A DNA stretch of 64,000 nt from Dialister sp900541485 (GCA_965119665.1 OZ221974.1:1178001-1242000); one strand, 5' to 3'. Positions 15,919 to 26,118 are shown, counted from the stretch's first letter. Translations and numbers: made by a program. Notes: a model not told the origin generated them from the sequence alone.

Positions 15919-17040
15919 TTGAAATACGATTATTTGGTGGTAGGAAGCGGTCTTTTCGGTGCTGTATTTGCCCGTCAGGCGGGAAACGTGGGAAAGAAAG
16001 TTTTTGTCGTAGATAAACGGGGACATATCGGAGGAAATGTTTACACCGAGAATATAGAAGGAATTCAAGTGCATAAGTATGGAGCTCATATTTTTCATAC
16101 CAATAATAAGGAAGTTTGGGACTATATCAACCGGTTCGCCGAATTCAACCGTTTTACTAATTCTCCTGTGGCTAATTATCATGGGGAGCTTTATTCATTA
16201 CCGTTCAATATGTATACCTTCAATAAAATGTGGGGCGTAGTGACACCTGCCGAGGCGGAAAAGAAAATTACGGAACAGCGCAAAAAGGCAGGAATTACGA
16301 ACCCAAAAAATCTGGAAGAGCAGGCAATCAGCCTTGTCGGCATAGATATCTATGAAAAATTAATCAAGGGCTACACAGAAAAACAATGGGGACGCCCTTG
16401 CACAGAATTGCCGGTATTTATTATCAAACGACTTCCGGTACGCATGACTTTTGATAATAACTATTTCAATGCACTTTATCAGGGAATCCCGGTTGGCGGT
16501 TATACGCAGATGGTTCATCGTATGCTGGACGGAATAGAAGTTTCTCTAAATACTGATTATCTGAAAAATAAAACAAAACTGGATGCTTTGGCAAATAAAG
16601 TGATATATACGGGACCGATTGACTCCTATTTCAACTATGATTTCGGACCGCTCGCCTATCGCAGTGTCAGATTTGAAACAGAAATACTCAATCAGCCTAA
16701 TTTCCAAGGGAATGCAGCTGTTAATTATACGGACAGGGAAACGCCGTGGACAAGAATTATCGAGCACAAGTGGTTTGAATTCGGAAAAGACAGCGAGGGG
16801 AAAGATTTACCCAAAACTGTTATCAGTAAAGAATACAGTACAGAGTGGAAGCCGGGAGATGAACCGTACTACCCGGTGAACGATGAAAAAAATGGAGCTG
16901 TATACAGGAAATACAAAGCACTGGCAGACAAGGAAAGAAAGACAATTTTCGGAGGACGTCTGGGAGAATATAAGTACTATGATATGGATGCCGTGATTGC
17001 AAGTGCATTAAAATTGAGCCATAATGAATTAAATACTTGA
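15919..17040 (+). CDS. glf: UDP-galactopyranose mutase
   Basis: An FAD enzyme that converts UDP-galactopyranose to UDP-galactofuranose for surface glycans. The 373-residue length is normal. It has the dinucleotide fold VVGSGLFGAVFARQAG, VVDKRGHIGGNVYTE, the substrate-loop region SLPFNMYTFNKMWG, and YTEKQWGRPCTELP with IIKRLPVRMTFDNNYF. The start is a TTG with AAGGAG 9 bases upstream. It opens the second, AT-richer glycan locus and indicates that the polymer probably contains galactofuranose. Confidence 0.95.
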   Translation: MKYDYLVVGSGLFGAVFARQAGNVGKKVFVVDKRGHIGGNVYTENIEGIQVHKYGAHIFHTNNKEVWDYINRFAEFNRFTNSPVANYHGELYSLPFNMYTFNKMWGVVTPAEAEKKITEQRKKAGITNPKNLEEQAISLVGIDIYEKLIKGYTEKQWGRPCTELPVFIIKRLPVRMTFDNNYFNALYQGIPVGGYTQMVHRMLDGIEVSLNTDYLKNKTKLDALANKVIYTGPIDSYFNYDFGPLAYRSVRFETEILNQPNFQGNAAVNYTDRETPWTRIIEHKWFEFGKDSEGKDLPKTVISKEYSTEWKPGDEPYYPVNDEKNGAVYRKYKALADKERKTIFGGRLGEYKYYDMDAVIASALKLSHNELNT

Positions 17041-17113
17041 AAATGCAGGTTTGCAAACAAATAAAGAAATCAATATAAAAAAATACCATACAGGTATTTA
17101 ATTGGAGATATAA

Positions 17114-18574
17114 ATGAATTTATGTAAATTTAAACAAAGAGGACTCGCAGCCCATGGCAAAAAGAAATTTTTTGATGAAAAACTTTTGGCAGGTATTCTT
17201 TTTGCTTGTGGCGATTATATAGCACTGGTACTGTCTGCCTACTTATCCTTGCAGCTGCGAAATATGATAATGACCTATAACACATATGAGGTAATGCCTG
17301 TATATGTGTTTTTTTGGTTGCCTTTTGTATTTATGTCGTTCATTCTTTATGCGGGGCTTTATACAAAACGGATGCTTACTTATAAAATTATAGAAAAACT
17401 GTTTTATGCATCTTTTGGCGGGACGGTCTTCTCAATTATATTGATGTTTATCGGGCAAGTAGCCGGAGAAGTTTCGCGGTTATTTGTTGCCTTTATTGCT
17501 TTATTCAGCTTTTTGCTACTTTGCTTAAGCCGTTTTATAACAAATAATCTGTTGAAACACTTCTCCCTACTCCAAATTCCCGTGTTAATTGTCGGAGCCG
17601 GGCTTTCCGGTGATGCCATTGTCCGTGAAATCAGAAATGATTCAGGTATGGGCTATGAAGTTGTGGGCTTTTTAGAAGATGGTACCCCTAAAACCACATA
17701 TACAGACTCATACCCTGTATTGGGAGGGTTTAAAGATTTGGAAAAAGTTATACGGGAAATGAGGATTGAGCAGGTTGTCATTGCAGCTCCTGGATTGGCA
17801 CAGGACGTTCTTTCTGACTTGATTTACCGTGCCCAGCCCTTGGTAAAAGACGTAGGCGTAATTCCGAACCTGGTAGATGTCCCCATGTCTAATGTGGAAG
17901 CAGAAACCTTTTTCGATGAAAAAATTATGGTTCTTCATATAAAAAATAATTTGGCAAGAAAATCGAACCAGACAGTCAAGAGAATATTTGACCTGGTGGC
18001 AACGATTCTTGGCGGAATTTGTATTTTACCTGTTCTCCTCGCCATTGCCGCCTGGGTTTATTATGATTCACCCGGTCCGGTCATTTATAAACACCGCAGG
18101 GTAGGGAAAGACGGAAAAGAATTTGACTGCTATAAATTCAGGAGCATGTGTGCTAATTCACAAGAAGTTTTAGAGAGACTGTTGGCAACAAATGAAGAAG
18201 CCAGAAAAGAATGGGATAAAGATTTCAAGCTGAAGAATGATCCTCGTATTACCCGGAGCGGTGCCTTTTTACGCAAAACAAGTCTCGATGAACTGCCGCA
18301 GCTCATAAATGTCCTAAAAGGAGAAATGAGTCTGGTAGGACCTCGTCCTATTATACAAAAAGAAATTGTCCGCTATGAAAAATTTATAACAGAATACTAT
18401 AGCGTACTTCCCGGAATTACAGGAATGTGGCAGGTCAGCGGGCGCAGTGATATAGACTATCCGGAACGTGTCCGTATGGACAGCTGGTATGTCCATAACT
18501 GGAGTGTCTGGCTGGATATCGTGATGCTGTGGAGAACGATTAGCGTAGTCCTGAAACGTAAAGGAGCCTATTAA
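17114..18574 (+). CDS. wbaP: Undecaprenyl-phosphate sugar phosphotransferase (WbaP-like)
   Basis: Starts a lipid-linked repeat unit by moving sugar-1-phosphate from UDP-sugar (galactose in WbaP) to undecaprenyl phosphate. The 486-residue protein has the long-form layout: four or five N-terminal membrane spans (about residues 25-150), a Rossmann-like CoA_binding domain beginning PVLIVGAGLSGDAIVREI, a fifth span near 295-315, and the cytoplasmic catalytic domain with KHRRVGKDGKEFDCYKFRSM, ARKEWDKDFKLKNDPRITRSG, LRKTSLDELPQL and GEMSLVGPRP. The ATG follows TTGGAGA. Galactose as the first sugar fits glf but is inferred. Confidence 0.9.
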   Translation: MNLCKFKQRGLAAHGKKKFFDEKLLAGILFACGDYIALVLSAYLSLQLRNMIMTYNTYEVMPVYVFFWLPFVFMSFILYAGLYTKRMLTYKIIEKLFYASFGGTVFSIILMFIGQVAGEVSRLFVAFIALFSFLLLCLSRFITNNLLKHFSLLQIPVLIVGAGLSGDAIVREIRNDSGMGYEVVGFLEDGTPKTTYTDSYPVLGGFKDLEKVIREMRIEQVVIAAPGLAQDVLSDLIYRAQPLVKDVGVIPNLVDVPMSNVEAETFFDEKIMVLHIKNNLARKSNQTVKRIFDLVATILGGICILPVLLAIAAWVYYDSPGPVIYKHRRVGKDGKEFDCYKFRSMCANSQEVLERLLATNEEARKEWDKDFKLKNDPRITRSGAFLRKTSLDELPQLINVLKGEMSLVGPRPIIQKEIVRYEKFITEYYSVLPGITGMWQVSGRSDIDYPERVRMDSWYVHNWSVWLDIVMLWRTISVVLKRKGAY

Positions 18575-18577
18575 AGG

Positions 18578-19348
18578 ATGAATATAAAAATATTGGTTGC
18601 GACCCATAAGAAATATTGGATGCCGGAAGACAAAGTATATGTCCCGTTACATGTGGGAGCGGAAAATAAGACGCCGCTGGGGTATCTTCCGGATAATACA
18701 GGAGATAATATCTCAGCGAAGAATCCGAACTACTGTGAATTAACCGGTCTATACTGGGCCTGGAAAAATTTGGACTGTGAATATATAGGTCTCTGCCACT
18801 ACAGAAGATATTTTGGGAATAGGGTTCATACCGATAACTTGGAAAAGAAGAAACAGGCAATCTTTATACGGGCAGATTACGAATGTTTGCTTAAGGATTA
18901 CGATGTAATTCTGCCTGTGAAGAGGAACTATTACATCGAAACCGTACGAAGCCAGTATGAGCACGCCCACTTTAAAAAGGATTTAGATGAAGTAGAAAAA
19001 ATTATCGCTGAAAAATACCCGGCTTGCAGCACTGCTTTTACGAAACTGATGAATAGCCACAAGCTTTACATTTTGAACATGTTTGTCATGAGCAAGAAAA
19101 ATTTTGATGCTTACTGTACCTGGCTCTTTGATATTCTCTTTACCTTGGAAAGCCGCATTGATATTTCCGGTTATAGCACTTACGAAGCCCGGGTTTATGG
19201 GTTCCTTGCCGAACGATTGCTGAATGTATGGCTGATGAACCAGCACCTTAAAAAAGCAGAAGTGCCGGTAGTGACACTGGAGAAGGTGGATTGGCCAAAG
19301 AAGATTGGGAAATTTTTGAAAAGGAAGTTTTTGGGAAAAGGGGAGTAA
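18578..19348 (+). CDS. DUF4422 family putative glycosyltransferase
   Basis: A 256-residue cytoplasmic protein of the DUF4422 family common in capsule and exopolysaccharide loci, thought to be a glycosyltransferase. Typical stretches are KILVATHKKYWMP at the start, NYCELTGLYWAWKN, EYIGLCHYRRYF, HLK and the late FLAERLLNVWL. It starts 3 bases after wbaP and ends 1 base before the HAD gene, so it is in tight operon. The family has no well-established donor. Confidence 0.82.
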   Translation: MNIKILVATHKKYWMPEDKVYVPLHVGAENKTPLGYLPDNTGDNISAKNPNYCELTGLYWAWKNLDCEYIGLCHYRRYFGNRVHTDNLEKKKQAIFIRADYECLLKDYDVILPVKRNYYIETVRSQYEHAHFKKDLDEVEKIIAEKYPACSTAFTKLMNSHKLYILNMFVMSKKNFDAYCTWLFDILFTLESRIDISGYSTYEARVYGFLAERLLNVWLMNQHLKKAEVPVVTLEKVDWPKKIGKFLKRKFLGKGE

Positions 19349-19349
19349 G

Positions 19350-21224
19350 ATGTTTCAGTTTGATTTTTTACGAGAGAATGATACAAGTCAAATCATAAAA
19401 AAGATTACTCCATATTCTTATGTATCTTTTGACATTTTTGATACTCTTCTTAAACGGGATATTTTGCATCCTGAAGATGTATTTCATTTAGTGGGCCAAC
19501 AGAATCAGGATGTATTATTTGCACAAAAAAGGATTGAAGCAGAAAGTAGTCTGCGGAAAAATAGCGGTAAAGAAGAAATTACATTGGATGAGATTTATGG
19601 GAAACTTGGGGAGACATATCAGCCCTATAAAGAGCAGGAATTAAAACTGGAAAAGGCACTATTACATCGAAATTCTGTACTCTATCCTGTGTATGAATAC
19701 TGTAGGACACATGATAAAAAAATCATCATTACCTCTGACATGTACCTGCCTGAGCAGTTTTTGAAAGACATTCTTCATGAACAGAAAATTGATTTTGACT
19801 TTTGCTTTATTTCCGGCAGCTGTGGGGTGCAAAAAGTTACAGGAAACCTGTTTAAGAGAATGCTGTCAGCGATTAAAATTTCCGCAAATGAAGTTATTCA
19901 TATCGGTGATTCTGTACGAGGGGATTATCTTGGTGCTCACAAAGCGGGGATTAAAAGCATCTTGATTCCCAAAATAAATAACCGGACACAGTGGATTAAT
20001 TTAAAAAATCAAAAACAGCAGACAGCTTTTAATGTCTTTATAAATAATCATCTGGATACTGATCAGAATCTGTATTACCAGTTTGGATACGCCTGTTTTG
20101 GCCCTGCTCTTTTTGGCTTTGTGCAGTGGCTTCACAGTGCTGCAGGTGGCAAGAAAATTTTTTTCTTTGCCCGAGACGGATATGTGGTAAAGCAAGTATA
20201 TGATGCCCTGTATCCGGATAGCCGGACAGATTATATCTATCTATCCCGCCGTGCACTATCTGTTCCACTTTTATGGAAGCACAGCGGATGGGATGAATTT
20301 TCCCGTTATATTACGATTACCCGCTTTTTTACAGTAAGAACTCTTTTGGAAAGGTTGGGTCTGGAGCCTGAAAAATATCAAAAAAGAATTCAGCAGTTTC
20401 AATTATCACCGGATACCGGATTGCAAGAAAATAATTTTTTACAAAATGAGAAATTAAAGGGGTTTTACCAGACCATCCGTGAGGACATTGTTAAAAATTC
20501 ACGTAATGAGTTTGAGTGCCTCTCTGCATATTTTAAGGAGAAAAATTTTCGGGGAAACATTGCAGTTATGGATATCGGTTGGAATGGCAGTATGCAGCGG
20601 TATCTTGTGGAAATTATGGATATCATGGGAATAAGTGTCAGCATGGACGGCTATTATTTCGGCATGCGGAAAAAGTTAAAAAATACACGGGTTCATGGGT
20701 ATTTATATGAATCGTCTGAAATGCATCTTGAGCCGAAAGTTTCTTTTATGCAGGGGCTGTTTGAAAGCTTTTTCTTATCAAGAGAAGGGTCTACCAGACG
20801 GTATGATTTGGAAGAAGGCAAAGCCGTTCCGGTACTCTATGAACCGGAATATCATGAAAATGATGTAGAGTTTATGGCATTTCAGGACGTGCAGAACGGG
20901 GCTCTGCAATTTTGCAAAGAATATGCTAAGAGTGCTACAGCTGATCTTAAAAATTATACGGCAGAGGAATACAGTTATGATTTATTGCGTTTTGGAACAG
21001 AACCGACATTGAGAGAAGCAGCTTTGTTTGGCGATTTTCGTTTCTATGATACTAATGTATTTCCTCTGGCTAAACCGCAAAGTTTGGCATATTATATACA
21101 GAACCCCAAAAAGTTTGCCCGTGACTTTTCCTATTCAGCTTGGAAGGCGGGATTTATGAAGCGGTGTTTTAAAGTAAAAGCACCCTATGCTTCTTTATAT
21201 GTTTTCTTGAAGACAAGATGTTGA
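19350..21224 (+). CDS. HAD-superfamily protein of polysaccharide locus, with large unassigned C-terminal domain
   Basis: A 624-residue protein. Residues 20-220 form a HAD hydrolase module: motif I FDIFDTLLKRD, motif II ITSDMYLP, and motif IV HIGDSVRGDYLGAHKAGI. This suggests phosphatase or phosphotransfer chemistry in the cytoplasm. The remaining 400 residues include FFARDGYVVKQVYDALYP, YLSRRALSVP and VMDIGWNGSMQRYL, a conserved but functionally unassigned region seen in similar proteins of capsule clusters. A start at 19350 overlaps no gene and follows GGGGAGTAAG. Candidate roles are transfer of a phospho-substituent or a glycerol-like group to the repeat unit; this is inference. Confidence 0.72.
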   Translation: MFQFDFLRENDTSQIIKKITPYSYVSFDIFDTLLKRDILHPEDVFHLVGQQNQDVLFAQKRIEAESSLRKNSGKEEITLDEIYGKLGETYQPYKEQELKLEKALLHRNSVLYPVYEYCRTHDKKIIITSDMYLPEQFLKDILHEQKIDFDFCFISGSCGVQKVTGNLFKRMLSAIKISANEVIHIGDSVRGDYLGAHKAGIKSILIPKINNRTQWINLKNQKQQTAFNVFINNHLDTDQNLYYQFGYACFGPALFGFVQWLHSAAGGKKIFFFARDGYVVKQVYDALYPDSRTDYIYLSRRALSVPLLWKHSGWDEFSRYITITRFFTVRTLLERLGLEPEKYQKRIQQFQLSPDTGLQENNFLQNEKLKGFYQTIREDIVKNSRNEFECLSAYFKEKNFRGNIAVMDIGWNGSMQRYLVEIMDIMGISVSMDGYYFGMRKKLKNTRVHGYLYESSEMHLEPKVSFMQGLFESFFLSREGSTRRYDLEEGKAVPVLYEPEYHENDVEFMAFQDVQNGALQFCKEYAKSATADLKNYTAEEYSYDLLRFGTEPTLREAALFGDFRFYDTNVFPLAKPQSLAYYIQNPKKFARDFSYSAWKAGFMKRCFKVKAPYASLYVFLKTRC

Positions 21225-21234
21225 TGGAGTACTG

Positions 21235-22371
21235 ATGAAAAGAGTTTTAGAAGTTAATGTAGACGATAACGGGTATGGGGGCGTTTATGCTTTTGTGGTC
21301 AATATTCTGGAGAATATTGACCGGGATTTTCAGATTGACCTATGTGCTTTTGAGAAATTTGAAAAGAAAGAGCATATCGAATATGTCGAAAGCTTTGGCG
21401 GGAAGGTGTACTACTGCGGATATACAGGGAATTTATTTGCTAAGCAGTTGCAAAGTTTTAGGAAATTATACGGTCTGGTAAAAAAAGAAAATTATGATGT
21501 GATTCATATTCATTCTGACGTTTCCTATAAATTATTCCTCTATGCACTTGTCTGCAAGGCAGCAGGGGCAGAGAAGATTCTCGTTCATTCTCACAGTACC
21601 GGAGTGGATGGAAAGTATCGAAAAATTAAGCAGGTACTTCACCAGGGATTCAAGCCTATGTTGCCTTTAGTGGCAAACCATTTTTTTGCCTGTTCCCGGA
21701 AAGCGGCAGAATGGATGTACCCGAAGCGCATGTCGGAAAAACATATTTATACATTAATTAACAATGGTATTAACGTGCAGAAATTCAAGTTCAATTCAAC
21801 TCTACGTCTTAAAAAACGCAGAGAACTGAAGATTAAGGACACAGATTTCGTTGTAGGTCATGTAGGTCGTTTCAGTTATCAAAAAAACCATTCTTTCTTG
21901 ATCGATATCTTTTATGAATTGGTAAAGAAAAAAAACAATGCAAAACTTCTTTTAATCGGGAGTTATGTGGGAGACTCTTCGTATATGGACGAAGCAAAGA
22001 CTAAAGTATACAAGCTGGGTATTGAGCATAATGTACAGTTTCTGGGGATTCGCAATGACGTCCCGGCTCTGATGCAGGCTATGGACTGTTTTCTTCTCCC
22101 CAGCCGTTTTGAAGGATTGCCTATAGTTGGCATAGAAGCACAAGCGGCAGGGTTACCATGTTTCTTTTCAGATACTGTTACTCATGAATTGGGCATTACG
22201 GAGCTGGCCCATTTTATTTCTTTGGAAATGTCGGCGGAGAAATGGGCAGAAGAAATCTTAAAAGAGAGCAATATTCTCCGCAGAGATATGCCGAAAGAAA
22301 TTGCTGGGGCAGGATATGATATTGAGAAAGAAATTGGGAAATTAGAAGGGTTTTATAGGGGGGGAAAATGA
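21235..22371 (+). CDS. Family 4 glycosyltransferase
   Basis: A 378-residue GT-B fold transferase: YGGVYAFVVNILENID near the start, VIHIHSDVSYKLFLYALVCKAAG, HSHSTGVDGKYR, GHVGRFSYQKNHSFLIDIFYEL opening the donor domain, and SRFEGLPIVGIEAQAAGLPCF, the GT4 ExxxxxxxE signature. The pattern resembles capsule GT4 enzymes of the EpsF type. It overlaps the polymerase gene by 4 bases. Donor sugar unknown. Confidence 0.88.
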   Translation: MKRVLEVNVDDNGYGGVYAFVVNILENIDRDFQIDLCAFEKFEKKEHIEYVESFGGKVYYCGYTGNLFAKQLQSFRKLYGLVKKENYDVIHIHSDVSYKLFLYALVCKAAGAEKILVHSHSTGVDGKYRKIKQVLHQGFKPMLPLVANHFFACSRKAAEWMYPKRMSEKHIYTLINNGINVQKFKFNSTLRLKKRRELKIKDTDFVVGHVGRFSYQKNHSFLIDIFYELVKKKNNAKLLLIGSYVGDSSYMDEAKTKVYKLGIEHNVQFLGIRNDVPALMQAMDCFLLPSRFEGLPIVGIEAQAAGLPCFFSDTVTHELGITELAHFISLEMSAEKWAEEILKESNILRRDMPKEIAGAGYDIEKEIGKLEGFYRGGK

Positions 22372-23903
22372 GTCGATTGCTTAATTATGCGGAAATTTGT
22401 CTGGGGCTTATGATTTTAACTTTACCCCTGACCTTATTGCCTGAACGGTATAAATTACCGGTATTGGGAGGGAGTCTGCCTCATATCTGTCTCCTTTTCG
22501 GTCTTTTATTTTTTGTTGCTTATGTTGTACAAAAACGCAGAATGGAAATACAGCGGAAAAAGTATTTTGCCGGATTTTTTCTGTGGTCCTTATTTTGTCT
22601 TGCTTGGGGATGCTGGAAGTTTCCGTTTTATGATGCAGAAACAGATGAATTTTTACGCCACAGTAAAATGGTGATGCTGACAGCTGAATTCTTTCCTATT
22701 CTACAGGATAATACTGCACTTTTGCATGGAAAGATGTTCCTGTCTTATTTCTGGTATATGCTGAAGGAATTTTTCTTTCCCTTTGCGGGGATGTTTTTTA
22801 TCATTGCAGGTTTATTCCGAGTCGGAAAGGCTGACGAACTGTATAAGTATCTGTTCCGGGCGGTGTATGGGCTCAGTATTCTTATGATGCTATACTCCAT
22901 TCCGGAAGTCATCTGGCTATGGACGGGAAATGAAACCTTCGCCCGGATTTTGTCATCCGTTAATGTTCATTTGTATGACCCTGCCCTTTATAATGGATGG
23001 TGGCCGCCACTTCTATGGGCCGGCCAGCTGCGCAGTTTTTGCTTGGAGCCGTCATATTTCGGTATTATTACATCCTTTTTGTTGCCATTGTTGGTTATTG
23101 ATACCCGGAAGCAGATAAGACTGTGGAAAATTCTGCTAATCTTTGTCATGGTCTTTATGATTTTTATGACAAAGGCACGGACGGCTACCGTAATTTATTT
23201 AGGAGAAAGCATTGTCTTTTTTTTCTTAATTTTTTTATGCCGCTACCCCGGCTGGAAGAAGATTTTACTGGCGTGGGCAGCTATCACAATCGGAGCTTTT
23301 AGCGTATATCTTGCCGGGCCCTCTATGCTGTGTTCGGGGGAAAATACTGATGTTGCACCAAAGAAACAGATTGATAAAACTGTGCCCCATATAAAAAACT
23401 ATGTGGATGAAAATGTAGTTTCTGTAGTGAGGAAAGACAAACGTTCTAATTCTGCCCGTTTTGGTAATACAGTGGCCTTTATAAAGATTGGAATGGATTA
23501 TCCTTTGACTGGTGTAGGGAGGGGGCTTCATTCTCCCTATATGAAAGACAGAATTCCGGATTTTGCCAGGGACAATCATGAAATTCAAAATTGGATTAAA
23601 GATATGCAGGAAAAGACTTTTCTGGAATCCGGCCTTCCCGTGCTGAATGAGTATGTGGCTGTTTTTGCTTGGAATGGACTGCCGGGATTGATTTTCTTTC
23701 TGATTCCGCCTTTTATTGTGGTGAGGAAGGGGATAACCGACGGGAGAAAAAAGAAGAGTTTTGAAATCATAGGGCTGCTGACCGCCCTTGCCGGACAAAT
23801 GGCCTGCATGCTGAGTTCTGGAATGTTCCTGACCTATCCTCTGACCTTATGGCTTGTGTATTGTATTCTTGAAAAGAAGGAGAAAGAATGGACGGGCAGC
23901 TGA
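22368..23903 (+). CDS. O-antigen/capsule polymerase-like membrane protein (Wzy candidate)
   Basis: A 511-residue polytopic membrane protein with about eleven hydrophobic segments. The large periplasmic loop (about residues 320-425) carries NSARFGNTVAFIKIGMDYP followed by TGVGRGLHSPYM, a layout shared with Wzy_C/O-antigen polymerases. NEYVAVFAWNGLPGLIFF begins the closing spans. Together with the nearby flippase and WbaP, it is the best Wzy candidate for joining repeat units in the periplasm. It is longer than most Wzy proteins (380-450), mainly in that loop. Confidence 0.72.
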   Translation: MSRLLNYAEICLGLMILTLPLTLLPERYKLPVLGGSLPHICLLFGLLFFVAYVVQKRRMEIQRKKYFAGFFLWSLFCLAWGCWKFPFYDAETDEFLRHSKMVMLTAEFFPILQDNTALLHGKMFLSYFWYMLKEFFFPFAGMFFIIAGLFRVGKADELYKYLFRAVYGLSILMMLYSIPEVIWLWTGNETFARILSSVNVHLYDPALYNGWWPPLLWAGQLRSFCLEPSYFGIITSFLLPLLVIDTRKQIRLWKILLIFVMVFMIFMTKARTATVIYLGESIVFFFLIFLCRYPGWKKILLAWAAITIGAFSVYLAGPSMLCSGENTDVAPKKQIDKTVPHIKNYVDENVVSVVRKDKRSNSARFGNTVAFIKIGMDYPLTGVGRGLHSPYMKDRIPDFARDNHEIQNWIKDMQEKTFLESGLPVLNEYVAVFAWNGLPGLIFFLIPPFIVVRKGITDGRKKKSFEIIGLLTALAGQMACMLSSGMFLTYPLTLWLVYCILEKKEKEWTGS

Positions 23904-24871
23904 TATCAATCATTGTGGCTTGTTACAATGTTGAAAAATATTTGGATCGATGTATTGACTCAATTGTTAGACAGTCCTATTCCAACTTGGAAATTATTCT
24001 GGTTGATGATGGGTCTACGGATAAAACCGGCGAGATATGCGATAAGTGGGTAAAAAAAGATGCTCGCGTGAAAGTTCTCCATAGAAAAAATGGAGGCCTC
24101 TCTGATGCCCGAAATGCGGGCATCAGAGGATCTAAGGGGAAATGGCTGGGGTTCGTCGATGGGGATGATTATATTCTGCCTGCGATGTATTCCGAATTGT
24201 ATGCACACCGGGTGGAAGGCGGAATAGCCGTCTGCGGATCCGAAATTGAAAAAGACGGTAAGAGAATACCATGTCCCGCCATTGATACAGTGCTTTCACC
24301 AAAGGAGGCCGTAGATCTGTATATCGAAAACGAACTGCAGAGCCATTATCGGGGCTTGTTTACCTATTTCGGTTCTTACGCATGCAATAAATTATACGAC
24401 CGCAGCCTGTTCAACACAGTTTTGTATCCGAAAGGCAAGAAATACGAGGATATGTACATTATCATGGAGATTCTGCATATAGCCCGTAAGGTCTGCTTTT
24501 TTCCGTCCTGCGGATATATTTATGTTCAGAATCCGGATAGTATCACTCACGGAAGGGATATCATCCATGAATCTTTTTATGCCAGAAAAAAACAAAAAGA
24601 GCAGTTGCAGCAATACTGGGGAATCACAGATTCTCGTATGGAAGAGCTGATTGCCTGTGAATATTTCCTCATGTTGTCTCGTTATTCCTTTCTTACTGCC
24701 GGAGAACAGGCGCAAAATAAACATATCGCAAAATGGGCGTGGAAAAATCTGCAACAGATTGGGTATTTCCATTTTCCCCTGAAAATGAAATTGAAACTGT
24801 TTCTCTTTGTACACTTCCCGGGGTTGGCCAGAAACCTGAGGAAAATCTATCATAAAGGGTACATGAGATGA
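23888..24871 (+). CDS. Family 2 glycosyltransferase
   Basis: A 327-residue GT-A enzyme: ISIIVACYNVEKYLDRCIDS, DDGSTD near residue 39, GGLSDARNAGIRGSKG, and the metal site DGDDYI. It has the same organisation as the GT2 at 1822-2799, but the two differ widely outside the motifs. It starts 16 bases inside the polymerase gene with GAAGGAGAAAGA as ribosome site and overlaps the flippase by 4 bases. It probably adds one sugar to the lipid-linked repeat; the sugar is unknown. Confidence 0.88.
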   Translation: MDGQLISIIVACYNVEKYLDRCIDSIVRQSYSNLEIILVDDGSTDKTGEICDKWVKKDARVKVLHRKNGGLSDARNAGIRGSKGKWLGFVDGDDYILPAMYSELYAHRVEGGIAVCGSEIEKDGKRIPCPAIDTVLSPKEAVDLYIENELQSHYRGLFTYFGSYACNKLYDRSLFNTVLYPKGKKYEDMYIIMEILHIARKVCFFPSCGYIYVQNPDSITHGRDIIHESFYARKKQKEQLQQYWGITDSRMEELIACEYFLMLSRYSFLTAGEQAQNKHIAKWAWKNLQQIGYFHFPLKMKLKLFLFVHFPGLARNLRKIYHKGYMR

Positions 24872-26118
24872 TGAATCAAAAAAGTCGGCTGGTAGAGAAT
24901 ATTTTTTCCATGGTCACTCTCCGAGGGATAGAGTATATTTTAACCTTTCTTCTGGTCCCCTACTTGCTGCGGACTTTAGGTCCAAGTAAATACGGTGCGA
25001 TTGCTTTCATGCAGGGGATTATTGCATATTTTACTCTGGTGATTAATTATGGCTTTAATCTCACAGCCCCGAAAGATATTGCCTTGGCAGAAGAAGGAGA
25101 ATTGCCCCAAATTTTTTCCGGCTATTTTTGGGGCACATTTTTTCTCTGGTTTTTGTGTAGTGCTTTTTTCGGCATCGGTTATTTTATACTGTATGGGTTA
25201 TTTCAGATTTCGCTGGATATTCCCTTGTTTTTTGCCTGTTACATGACCGCTATCGGACTTGTGGTATTTCCTGTCTGGTTCTTTCAGGGGGTACAGAAAA
25301 TGCGGTATATTACCGTTTTGAACTTATCCGGCCGGTTTATTACTATGGCCCTGCTATTCTATTTAATCCGGTCCCCGGAAGATTATGTGATGGCGGCTTT
25401 TCTGCAATCCTGTACCACCGTCTTTGCAGGAATCTTGTCATGGCGCATCATCCACAAAGGTTGGCCGGGAATTCTGCAGCGACCTGTCAAACAAGATATC
25501 CTTGCTGTGTATAAAAAAGGCTGGCAGATTTTTCTCTCCAGTCTGGCCGTAAATTTGTACACATCTTCTGATGTGGTTATTCTTGGTGTTCTGACGAATT
25601 CGACAGTTGTAGGTTACTATAGCGGTGCGGAAAAATTGGTTAACTGCGTGAGAAGAGGAATCGGTGCAGTAAGTGATGCCGTTTATCCCTTTATTACGCA
25701 GAAGTTTAAAGAATCTAAAGGGAAAGCATATCACTTTTTACGCATGCAGTTAGCTGTTTATGCTGCCGGCGGAATTTTGGGAGGACTGGTTATTCTTTTC
25801 TTTTCTCCTACGGTGGTTCCCTGGCTCCTGGGCAGCAAATATATTCTATCTATAGGACCGTTGCAGGTCATGTCATTTATGCCCTTTATGGTTGCAATCA
25901 GTACTGTTTTGGGATATGAGACTATGCTGCCCTTAGGTCTACAGAAAGTCTATAGCCGTACTCTTATTGCTGCATCGGCAGTGAATTTGGCACTAATTGT
26001 TCCCGCCATCCTTTGGAAAGGGGCGCTCGGAGTAGCCGGATGCGTACTGATTACAGAAACGTTTATCACTTTGGTGATGGGGATATATCTATGGAAGAAG
26101 AAGATTCTGCTACGCTAA
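24868..26118 (+). CDS. wzx: Lipid-linked repeat-unit flippase (Wzx-like, polysaccharide transporter family)
   Basis: A 416-residue membrane protein with about twelve spans that should flip undecaprenyl-linked repeat units to the periplasmic side. The N-terminus NIFSMVTLRGIEYILTFLLVPYLLRTLGPSKYG is the family signature, and DVVILGVLTNSTVVGYYSGAEKLV marks the start of the second half. The reading begins at ATG-ATG (24868/24871). It sits after the polymerase and GT2, completing a Wzx/Wzy-type set. Confidence 0.9.
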   Translation: MMNQKSRLVENIFSMVTLRGIEYILTFLLVPYLLRTLGPSKYGAIAFMQGIIAYFTLVINYGFNLTAPKDIALAEEGELPQIFSGYFWGTFFLWFLCSAFFGIGYFILYGLFQISLDIPLFFACYMTAIGLVVFPVWFFQGVQKMRYITVLNLSGRFITMALLFYLIRSPEDYVMAAFLQSCTTVFAGILSWRIIHKGWPGILQRPVKQDILAVYKKGWQIFLSSLAVNLYTSSDVVILGVLTNSTVVGYYSGAEKLVNCVRRGIGAVSDAVYPFITQKFKESKGKAYHFLRMQLAVYAAGGILGGLVILFFSPTVVPWLLGSKYILSIGPLQVMSFMPFMVAISTVLGYETMLPLGLQKVYSRTLIAASAVNLALIVPAILWKGALGVAGCVLITETFITLVMGIYLWKKKILLR

